DNA of 64,000 bases from Hyaloperonospora brassicae (taxonomy: Eukaryota > Oomycota > Peronosporomycetes > Peronosporales > Peronosporaceae), in the NCBI GenBank assembly GCA_947650285.1, contig CANTFL010000024.1:55206-119205 (forward strand), read 5' to 3'. The notes under the pieces are model-generated. The model did no database searches. It saw only the letters and a list, made by a program, of their open reading frames with translations, and had not been told where the DNA came from. A program made the translations under genes and the position numbers. Shown here in pieces: positions 1-8,500 of this stretch; the first letter of the stretch is position 1; every line of letters begins with the position of its first letter.

Positions 1-2780
1 CGGGCCATTCGCTGAGAGAGATGTGGCGACTGGGTCGCAGTGCGTAATGACGCATGATCTGTAAAGATCACAAAAGGCTTAGAGCCAAGCAGATGAACTC
101 TGAATTTAACTAAAGCATACTTCATTGCAAGTAGCTCTTTGTCATGAACTGGATAGTTCTTTTCAGCTGCTTTCAACTGCCTGGACTCAAACGCAATGAC
201 GCGTTCCCGTCCATCATTATCTGTTTGTAACAGAGCACTGCCGATGGCAAAGTCAGATGCGTCACAGACGACACTGAAAGGCCGATCAGGATCGGGCAAA
301 GCCAAGATTGGCGCATGAAGAAGGCTCTCTTTTACAGCCGTAAAGGCTTCCTGCTCGGTGTTCGTCCAACACCATTCCACATCCTTTTTAAGGAGATTGG
401 ATAATGGTCGAGCCATGTCTGCATAGTTTGCACTATACTTGTGTAAGTAATTGGCAAGACCAAGCCACTTACGTAAGTCCTTCTGGTTCTGAGGAACCGG
501 CCAATCGACTATGGCTTTTATCTTAGCGGGATCCGCTCTAAGACCACGCTTCCCAATGAAGCACCCTAAAAAGGGAATCTCTTGTGCACCAAAGATGCAC
601 TTAGAGGCGTTGGCATACAACTTGTTTGTGCGCATGCACTCGAGCACTGCTCGTAAATGGTCGATGTGATTATCCACATCAGACCGGCCGTTCATAGCAC
701 GACTATGGACAAAGATGTCATCAAAGTAGGTCTGTGCATAACCTCGGTGAGGCCGAAACAGTTGCGTCACAAGACGATTGAACGTAGCTGGCGCGTTTGA
801 CAAGCCCTGTGGCATAACTAGCCACTCCCAGAGCATACCGCTCGGGGTACTCACCGCTGTTAGCGGAATATCTTTCTCACGCATGAGTAATTGGTAATAA
901 CCATCGACTAAATCGAGTGCACTGTACATCGTACATCCCACCATATTGTTCTGAAGAACATCTTTCCGAGGGATTGGTGTCTGAGCCGGGATCGTGGCAG
1001 CATTAAGCTTATTGTAAGCATGAACAATGCGCCACTTTCCATTGGGCTTTCGAACACAAAATGTGGGCGTGGAATGAGGAGATTTGCTCTCACGAACCAT
1101 GCCCGCTGCGTGCTTTGCACGAAAGAAGTCGTCAATGACGTCGCACTGTTCCTTCGGTAAAGGCCACTGCCGTGTTACGCAGTATTTAGTTCCAGGAACC
1201 AAGTCAATTTCATGACGTACACCTCTATCGGGAGGTAAGACGGACGGTGGGTTGTGACACACCACGTCCTGAAACTCCTTTACCAAAGGATAGAACGGAT
1301 CAAGAGGATCCTTAAGGATCGAAGATCCACTACGGGCATCCAATGCCGCCTTTGTGTCCTCAAGGACAGACTCGTCCAATAACGAGGATGAGTTCAACTC
1401 AATATCTGGTCGAATGACCACTAACTCGGATAATTCTCCTGCCTGTAAGGCTTGGCTAAATTCGCCGTCAGACATTTCGTCTAGTTCAAAGAGAGTATCC
1501 AAAGATGGAAGAGTCTCAAGACTAATATTGCCATCGATCTGGCCAGTCAACCCATTGACAAGTGTATATAGTGTATTATTACTATTATCACTTCGTGACT
1601 TCTTAGACGTTGGGCGCTTCACAGTGGCCACCTTACGCTGGAATCGTTTCCTCACAGAAACCGTACGCCTCCTAGAGGCCGGGACAGTCGGGTCCCCGTG
1701 ATTGCTATTTGTCTTAGCACGCTCTAGACGAGAGCTCATGTCTTGAACGACATCTGGTGAAGTGTTACGTAACTCAAACACTTCACCCAGTGGATTTACA
1801 CGGACCACTTCACGTACAGCATTCGGGCCTAGCCCTGAACACTCTGGCTTCTCGCCATCAATGTCATTACCGACATTCAGTGAGGTGCCATCACGGCCGC
1901 CCTCACTCTGTGTATTTTCACGTGCCACCGCACTGACATCATGGAAATTACTTCCTGTATGTCCCGCCCGTAGGCCAACCATGCTTGACGCATGCAGTGA
2001 CTCATTATCACAACGAGTATCACTCAACGGAGTACAACTCTCTTCAAACATATTAGAAGAGCTCCGCTCAACATTCATGTCATAGACATTCGAGTTAATC
2101 AACTCCGACATACCAATGTCCAGCACATTGACATCTTCCGTCAATGGCTCGCGCCAATAGCGCTTTTGTTGCCTAGCAAAGGTGGGTTCATGACTCTCCA
2201 AAACTCCACTAGGAACATTGCGCGTTGCGCCTAAGGTCTTAGACCTCCAATCGATCCATGGTTCATGGCGTTCAAGCCATGCCATGCCTAGGATGAGATC
2301 GTATCTCGAATCCAAGTCAAGGACGAGACAGCGTTCTGTGCTATCAAAGTCCAAAAACCTCACGCCCAAGCTCAACGGAACTTTAGGCACAGTAACGCGA
2401 CTACCCGTCGCTAACCGAACAGTGATGGAATCACCATCGTGCGCTTTGAGCGCCTCAGCATATTGCTGACTCCCCTCAAGGGAACGGCGTCTAGCATAGT
2501 TGCATGACGCCCCAGAATCGATTAATATCGACCAGTGCTTCTCAAAGCCTTTAACTATCGCCTCAGCGACTAACAAGCCAGGCTTGTATCCACGCTCTGT
2601 GCTTGCTGGCACGGAGCTCTGTGGGGCTACGCCCTGTGTTGCTCTACCTCGTAGAGGAGTGACAGAACTCAGTTCTACCCCAGTAGGCCGCCCCGCGCCT
2701 ACTGGGTGTCGACGTTTCCCCGTGCCATACCAAGTTTCTGGTTGAGGCTGGGGTTTCGACCCGTAGGAGTCGGTCGTTGC
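1..2780 (-). CDS. pol: Gypsy Pol polyprotein (protease, RT, RNase H), partial
   Basis: The frame opens after a stop at 2781-2783, overlaps the end of gag by about 80 nt in the -1 phase, and stays open for about 927 codons to the window edge. The aspartic protease signature (Ile-Asp-Ser-Gly-Ala-Ser) is at about 2504-2522. A long, poorly conserved linker follows (about 2200-1300). The RT begins near 1200 and carries the Leu-Asp-Leu-Val-Asp box near 900 and the catalytic Tyr-Phe-Asp-Asp at about 717-728. RNase H has a Cys-Asp-Ala-Ser motif near 255 and the Thr-Asp-His-Ala-Ser motif near 50. The protein copies element RNA into DNA in cytoplasmic particles. It has no ATG of its own in the overlap, so it is most likely made as a Gag-Pol fusion by -1 frameshifting. 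Confidence 0.93.
2679..2720 (-). promoter_or_regulatory. Programmed -1 ribosomal frameshift signal (gag-pol)
   Basis: On the minus strand the heptamer GGGAAAC occupies 2720-2714 and is phased G GGA AAC in the gag frame, the X XXY YYZ pattern. After 7 nt (2713-2707) comes a perfect 10-bp stem, 2706-2697 pairing with 2688-2679, with an 8-nt loop. The gag stop codon TAG (2701-2699) lies inside the stem. Slipping back one base gives GGG AAA and enters the open Pol frame. The loop GGGGC could also pair with GCCCC at 2627-2623, giving a possible pseudoknot. Known -1 signals use the same heptamer and 5-9-nt spacing. Confidence 0.85.
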
Positions 2781-3733
2781 TTACGCAAAGGACAAGTGGG
2801 ACGTAGATGTTTAGTGCTTCCGCACATGTAACAGCGTCTCACCTCCTGTCGTTGCTCGGCAACATGAAGCTCAGCTTCACCTTCATCTTCAGCGTTGCTG
2901 AGATCCATCGGTTCGGGCTTACAGTAAGCTGAGCTACTTGCTGAGGTTGCCCTCGCATAGCTTGGGTTGTACCCATTCCAACCAAGTCTGGCTGACTTAA
3001 AGTTATGCTCAGCATTCTGAGCGATGCTCACAGCCTCCTCAAAAGTCGAGGGATGGACTCGAAAGACCTCGGTCCTGGCAATGCCAGTGCGAAGACCTTC
3101 CATGAAGACTGTCACGTAGACGGTCTCAGGGAGAGGGTCGGACTGCATGGCAGCCATCAGAGTTCTCAACTCCTGGACATAGTCCGTTAACTCGTTCTTA
3201 CCCTGACGGGTAGACAAGAAGCGTGAGCGCACGCGATATGCCTGGTTAGGCGGCGAGAAAACTCGAAAAAGGTCCAACTTAAGCGAATCCCACGTGGGAA
3301 ACGCCAAGTTGACCGACGTGCCACACGTCAAAGCCCACTCTCTCGCTCTACCATCGAGCTTAGAGATAGCCAACGAGACCCGCTGGTTCTCAAGTGAGAT
3401 GAGACCAGAGTCCATGGCCATCTCAATCTCACGGATCCAGAGGGTAAGGTTTTCCCCCTCCTTCCCGGAGTAACATTTAACGTCCACCCGAAGGGGACGA
3501 GGCTTAGCCTCTTCTGGTGGCATAGCCACATAGCGTGTCGGCATAGCCGACGCTACTTGGTTTTGAACCTGGCCCAACAGGGCCGTTTCATACTGCATGA
3601 AGGTCTCTACTCGTGCGTTGAGCACATCGGGACCTTGTGCAGCGAGAAACTCCACGTACTCAGGGCCTACGGCCGCGGTCAGCTTATCAAGCGCGACCTT
3701 TTGGGCCTCAGAGAGGGGTGTGGATTGCTCCAT
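2699..3733 (-). CDS. gag: Gypsy Gag (capsid/nucleocapsid) protein
   Basis: A 344-residue protein starting at the ATG at 3733. An upstream in-frame GTG at 3739 adds only two residues and is not needed. The middle (about residues 85-230) has the aromatic and hydrophobic pattern of retrotransposon Gag capsid domains. Near the C-terminus (about residues 301-314) is a CX2CX4HX4C zinc knuckle for RNA binding, preceded by an acidic stretch and followed by a basic tail. Gag packages element RNA into particles. The frame ends at TAG 2701-2699, within the frameshift stem, so a fraction of ribosomes should continue into Pol. An old relative of this Gag is recognisable at 12.1-13.1 kb. Confidence 0.93.
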   Translation of the reverse strand: MEQSTPLSEAQKVALDKLTAAVGPEYVEFLAAQGPDVLNARVETFMQYETALLGQVQNQVASAMPTRYVAMPPEEAKPRPLRVDVKCYSGKEGENLTLWIREIEMAMDSGLISLENQRVSLAISKLDGRAREWALTCGTSVNLAFPTWDSLKLDLFRVFSPPNQAYRVRSRFLSTRQGKNELTDYVQELRTLMAAMQSDPLPETVYVTVFMEGLRTGIARTEVFRVHPSTFEEAVSIAQNAEHNFKSARLGWNGYNPSYARATSASSSAYCKPEPMDLSNAEDEGEAELHVAEQRQEVRRCYMCGSTKHLRPTCPLRKQRPTPTGRNPSLNQKLGMARGNVDTQ

Positions 3734-4033
3734 CCTCACAGAGGATCAGTCGTAACGACTCAGGCGTAGATTGACTACAAGTGCTACCAAGTGTAGCGGA
3801 GCTACACAGCTCCTTAAGTCAGAGGAAGACTTAACGCTCTTACGAGCAACTTTGGTTCTACGAACCCGACTCAGAGAGTCAACAAGCTCAGAGAGCTTAC
3901 GGTCCCCGTTCCTAAGGGACCAAACGATTCAAAAGAATCACAGCACAGAGTGCTCAGGAGTAGCTACCTTCACAGGTATTGCTAGCTCCTATCGATCAAA
4001 GACGCCTCGTAAGGCACGTGTCTCTTACTGATC
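3732..4033 (-). other. Chain of short hairpins in U5, leader and gag start
   Basis: Back-to-back perfect inverted repeats, given as arm/arm: 3732-3737/3741-3746; 3748-3752/3756-3760; 3791-3797/3801-3807; 3814-3820/3828-3834; 3836-3839/3844-3847; 3854-3858/3862-3866; 3868-3872/3876-3880; 3884-3889/3893-3898; 3901-3906/3916-3921; 3926-3930/3935-3939; 3942-3946/3950-3954; a 13-bp imperfect stem 3956-3968/3975-3990; 4004-4007/4012-4015 inside 3994-3997/4030-4033. Stems differ in sequence and several loops are 3 nt. The gag ATG lies in the 3' arm of the first hairpin. Confidence 0.8.
3773..3789 (-). other. Gypsy primer-binding site
   Basis: Immediately inside the LTR (2-nt gap) the minus strand reads TGGTAGCACTTGTAGTC. 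It starts with the TGG that pairs with a tRNA CCA end, as minus-strand primer sites do. The priming tRNA was not identified. The same leader is recognisable, decayed, in the old copy near 12,050-12,085. Confidence 0.65.
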
Positions 4034-4268
4034 AAAAGGGGAACTGAATTTTTATTTCTTTGATTAACCTAAAAGAACACCTTAGAACAACGTATTTAAC
4101 CTGCCCTAAATAACCTCTTAAAAGATCTCGCAATCAATTGATGACAGACATCAGTCTTCAACAATTGATACACTCACTGTGTTCTAAAATTACTTTATAG
4201 GGTAACCCCCCTCTCTTGTGTGCACCACACCTATCGTCGACTACCAGCCGACGTGTCACCCCGTTACA
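3792..4268 (-). repeat. Gypsy 5' LTR (477 bp)
   Basis: On the element strand the LTR starts TGTAACGGGG at 4268 and ends in CTACA at 3792, giving imperfect TGTA/TACA terminal inverted repeats. It is followed by the primer-binding site and gag. Its first ~46 bases match, with about four differences, the sequence starting at 63,955 in the opposite orientation, which confirms the LTR boundary. An AATAAA on the element strand near 4050 is a possible poly(A) signal. The 4235-4253 segment forms an 8-bp hairpin with a 3-nt loop. Confidence 0.88.
4193..4200 (-). promoter_or_regulatory. Possible TATA box in gypsy LTR
   Basis: The minus strand reads CTATAAAG at 4200-4193, about 70 bp inside the LTR, a plausible place for a U3 promoter. 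The assignment rests on motif and position only. Confidence 0.4.
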
Positions 4269-5006
4269 GTAGTGATGCTTGTCCTTTCTTGGTGGATGCA
4301 TCGGGTGCTCGACGTTAATTTTGTTGGCCGTATTGTCGGTCCTGAAGATCTCACGCGTCATGCGCCGAGGAATGACTCGGCGCCATTGAATAGTCCAATA
4401 GAGACGTATAACAGGATCTGATGGTTGAAATTTACACCAGCGGACGATTCGTCATTGCCTCGAACTATGTAGGCAAGCGAAGTTCCTCATTATGTCGAGG
4501 AATATTAAATCATTAAGATGTCGAAAATTGTATCCGACTCTGCCGCCTCCACCCACGACCACGCTAGTCGTGACGCTCAAAAGGTGCTGATCGACGACTA
4601 TTTACCGAGCGACTCCAAGGTCTATTGTGGGGCTAGAAAGAATTCGGAAATTATTGCAATCGGTTGCGCCTGCGTGAATTACCTCGATAGGCAATTATAG
4701 GCACTTTGACTTATTTGCGCGGTGTATATAAGGAAGCAGGATTTTTATCTACATACACACTCATACGAATCGTATGGGGAAAGACGCCTTGGGCTCGGAT
4801 CCCGGTACGCTTTTTGGCGCATACATATTGTTAGTTGGCGCTAAAGATTTTGACCGGTGGTGGCACGGTCCTGCCTACTGCCTGCCTGTTCTAAGGCTAT
4901 TTTGGCCGGGAACGTTAGACGACGAAGAACTGTTTTCTCACCGCTGTTCCGAACAGCAAATTACATGACGCACTACAAGGGCTAGCACCCGATCGTCTGG
5001 GTCTAA
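4269..5006. other. Flanking DNA between gypsy and copia, no supported gene
   Basis: The segment holds only short ORFs (for example 60 codons at 4518-4700 and 64 codons at 4774-4968, plus strand) with no recognisable domain. It is richer in GC than the decayed DNA further right, so it may be a broken gene, but nothing here supports a function. Confidence 0.5.
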
Positions 5007-5243
5007 AATCAGGCGCTGGCCGACGAAGAAAAGCGCGTCGAATTCTCCGAGCACCTAAAGAGTTGCAACACGCATTGCCACCACCTGACATACGCTGGTA
5101 CTTGGGTGTATGAGGTGTCCGCTCCGACCGGTAAATATCTATTCGGCAAGCTCTGCTTCCATCCGAACAACAATGAAGCTGGTAGCGACGCCATTGTAAA
5201 TGAGTTTCTCCTCGTCCACCGACGCATGCCCGCTCAGGAGTAG
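5007..5243 (+). pseudogene. Broken coding-like fragment at copia target site
   Basis: A 78-codon open stretch without a start codon, in frame behind stops at about 4953-5006, ending TAG at 5241-5243, three bases before the copia target duplication. The peptide has a normal amino-acid mix, with Cys, Trp, Tyr and Gly spaced as in a folded domain, but I do not recognise the family. Pieces of this sequence reappear inside the copia 3' LTR (9,860-10,043), where they look like reads from an empty allele. It could be a decayed host gene or an old transposon fragment. Confidence 0.35.
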
Positions 5244-5245
5244 CA

Positions 5246-5250
5246 ATATG
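5246..5250 (+). repeat. Copia target-site duplication, left copy (ATATG)
   Basis: ATATG directly precedes the LTR start at 5251 and recurs at 10,048-10,052 directly after the right LTR. A 5-bp duplication is the normal footprint of Ty1/copia integrase. Confidence 0.85.
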
Positions 5251-5504
5251 TGTTGATGTGTGCACTGTCAATGCACGGTCAACAAAGCCAACTGTGATTT
5301 GCTACGCACAAGTGACAAGACAGCGATGATACGACAGGGTGTAAACGGTTCACGTGCAGTCTGATGATTCTAGAAATACCTTAAGTGTATGTTCTAGAAT
5401 CCATCAAGATCAGGGAAAGCTACAAGGTAGAAGAAGATAACACGACGAGTAAGTTCATAGGAAAACTAATTCAATACACTTTCCAATTTTCCTTCGACAT
5501 AACA
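5251..5504 (+). repeat. Copia 5' LTR (254 bp)
   Basis: It begins TGTTGATGTG and ends AACA, followed at once by the primer-binding site. The first ~80 bases align with the right LTR at 9797. The first 34 bases form a nested stem (TGTTGA with TCAACA, inner GTGC with GCAC). Confidence 0.9.
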
Positions 5505-5519
5505 GGTTTTGAGCCCAAG
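5505..5519 (+). other. Copia primer-binding site, half-tRNA type
   Basis: GGTTTTGAGCCCAAG abuts the LTR end. It resembles the primer site of Drosophila copia, which pairs with the anticodon region of initiator tRNA-Met rather than with its 3' CCA end, and there is no TGG start. The match is from memory of that site and is imperfect. Confidence 0.5.
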
Positions 5520-5550
5520 AGCTTAAGGACCTCTGCCAGAAGCCAGTACG

Positions 5551-8500
5551 ATGAAGAAACCCGATGACCTGCTTGGAACAGACAACTACTTCCATTGGGA
5601 ATTCAATATGAAGATGACACTTGCGAGGAAGGGCCTGCTAGAGCACATCTTGGAAGTGAAGTCGGAGCAGGAGATGACGGAGGATTGGAATGTCAAGGAC
5701 ATGAAGGCGTTTGCTATTATTGCTCAAGGGATCGAAGTAAAGCATCAGACGAAGATCCGACATGCTCGCACTGCGAAGGAAGCATGGGAAACACTACGCG
5801 ACTACTACAACAAGACAAACCTTCAGAATCGAGTGGCACTGACACTTCGATTGCACGAATTTCGTACGGATGAGGGAGGCGACATGGTGAGCCACCTCGA
5901 CCGTTTCGATGAACTTGTTTTGAGTATGGAGGCGGTGGGCGATACCATGGACGACGCACGCCAGATGACAGTTCTGCTGAGTAGCTTACCGGCAGAGTAC
6001 GAGATGATTGTGTCCATCATTGAGAATTCCATGGGTGTGACGATGGTGGATGTGAAAGAAAAGCTGTTGAAGGAACACAAGAAGAAGCAGCAGCAAGAGG
6101 TCTCCGAAGGAGCTTTCCGCGTTGGTCGTGGAGGCCATAAACAGGATCGTGGTCGTGGAATACGCAAACAACGTGGTGCAGAAGAGAGCTGGAAGAAGAA
6201 ACAGCCGTTTCGTGGGAAGTGTCACCGCTGTAACAAGATCGGACACAAGCAGTTTGAGTGCCGATCTGCCACCAAGAATGATGGAAATGAAATGGCATTC
6301 ACGGCCACAAACGGATTAAAAAAAGGATGGTTGTTGGACAGCGGCGCCTCGTCACATATGACCCCAGCCGAAGAAGATTTCTTTGAGTACGAGAAATTGA
6401 GAGAAGCCATTCAAGTTCGCGTTGCCGATGGTGCGGTCATGAATGCAATTGGACGAGGAAGCATTCGATTTCGCTGTACGAATGGTACAGCAGTGACTTT
6501 GAATGAAGTATTGCACATTCCAACGCTGGACAGACGACTACTAGCGGTGCCCAAGATCGTCCAGCGTGGGTACAACGTTCGATTCGGTGAAAAATACTGC
6601 GGTATCTACAAGGATAATGTGTTGATGATTTCTGCGAAACGCATGAGAAGCGTGTACACTCTTGATGTGGAGTATGAGCACGCGATGTTGGTAGAACATG
6701 AAGACGCTGGTAACAAGTGGGAGCTGTGGCATGCACGAATGGGTCACATTAGCCACAACAAGTTTAAAAAGACAAAGGAGGCTACGGAAGGACTACCGAA
6801 TGTAGTACCTGACACGAACAAGAATTTGTGTGGAGGGTGTCTACAAGGGAAACTGTGTGTCGCGAGTTTTCCACAAGAGTCGAAGACAAAGACAACGCAG
6901 CCACTGCAGCTTATTAACTCTGACGTCATGGGCCCTATGAAGAACCCAACTCCTGGTGGGTCACGATACGTATTGTCTCTCGTGGACGATTTTTCAAGAT
7001 TAGTGACTGTATATTTTCTGAAGTCCAAGAGTGAAGTACTGTCGAAGTTCATTGAATTTCGGACCGAGATGGAGCAGCAGTGTGGATTTCGTATTAAGGC
7101 CATACGTACTGACAATGACGGTGAATACAAAAACAAGAGGTTTGCTTTGTACTGCAAGAAACACGGCATCATCCATCAGAAGACAGTACCCTACAGTCCT
7201 CAACAAAACGGTGTTGCTGAACGGATGAACCGTACGATTGTTGAGACGGCCAGAAGCATGATGCATTACAAGCGGGTGGCAAAGAAGTGGTGGGCCGAAG
7301 CTGTGAATACGGCGGTGTATTTACTTAACAGAACCACGAACTGCAATCACAAGGAGAAGACTCCTTTTGAACTGTGCTTTAAGACGAAGCCCGAAATTTC
7401 TCACCTACGTGTATTTGGTTCACTTGGATACGCACATATCGATGACTCAAAGCGCACGAAATTCGACGCGAAAGGGTTTCGCTGCATGCTGTTAGGATAT
7501 GCAAGACACACCAAGGGTTACAGGGTGCTTGATCTGGAGACTGGTACGATCAAGATCAGTCGTTCGATCGCGTTAGATGAACGTGAAGTTAGTAACATTT
7601 ACGAAGACAATCCGGTTGTACCACACCCGAAGATGATAATAATACGACAAGATGACGATGATGGAGATCAACCAAGTAACTTGCAACAGGATGGTGATGA
7701 AGATGTTGAAATGGAAGAGCACGAAATTGTCGAAGATGTGGAGATGGAAGTACCGAGTTCTGACAATGACATCAGTAACACACCTTCGAGTGAGACAAGC
7801 AATCATTATCTTGCAAGAAATATGAACAACGAACAACATCAACACACTTCCCAAGTAATTCAACAAAGACCTCGTCACCAAGAACTCGAATTACACAATC
7901 CGCACGACTCTGGAGCGATGGTGTTCCGTCCACAACTTAAGCGTCGTTCCGGTCGCGAGCATCAGTTTCGTATTCTTACCGACGATGCCAGTGGGAGAAG
8001 TGAATCCGGACCACGAGGAGGTGTTGATGAAATGCTACCAATTGAGCAACCTGTTCAGCTCTTGTTGGAAGACAATAACACTAGTACCACAACAGAAAAC
8101 AGCATTGTGCCATACAATGAAAACCATGAAGCCAGTGGGAGTGAAGATGACGAACCTCCTTCCAAGCGATCGCGAATAAACAGCGATGTGGCATTGATAG
8201 CAGAAGTTGCCATGATAGCTCGTGATTTACCTGGCTCTTATGCGGAGGCAGTGAATGGACCTGACAGATACCAATGGATTAAAGCTATTGAGAATGAATT
8301 TGCGGCTCATGAGCGTAACAAGACGTGGACACCAATTGTACGAAAGCCTGGAATGAAACCAATTGGATCGAAGTGGGTATGGGCTAAAAAGAGTGATGGT
8401 CGATACAAAGCACGACTTGTGGCGCTCGGATTCCTGCAACAATATGGTATCAACTTTTTCGAGACGTACGCGGCTGTCGCCAGTATGAACTCCATCAGGA

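Larger units (their letters stand above)
1..4268 (-). mobile_element. Ty3/gypsy LTR retrotransposon, 5' part, left end off window
   Basis: Read on the minus strand the order is LTR (4268-3792), primer-binding site, Gag, a frameshift signal, then Pol continuing past position 1. Gag and Pol have no internal stop or frame break: I stepped through the Pol frame codon by codon from 2780 to 1 and found no stop. The domain order protease, reverse transcriptase, RNase H, with a YFDD box and a Cys-His knuckle in Gag, is that of Ty3/gypsy. Integrase and the 3' LTR lie outside the window, so the target duplication cannot be tested. The intact frames suggest a young, possibly active copy. Confidence 0.95.

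Noticed and set aside
908..2745. Plus- and minus-strand ORFs of 75-115 codons within the gypsy pol region
   Set aside because: Other-frame shadows of the intact minus-strand Pol.
4915..5271. 118-codon minus-strand ORF before the copia element
   Set aside because: Runs into the copia LTR, Arg/Cys-rich composition of a shadow frame, no motif.
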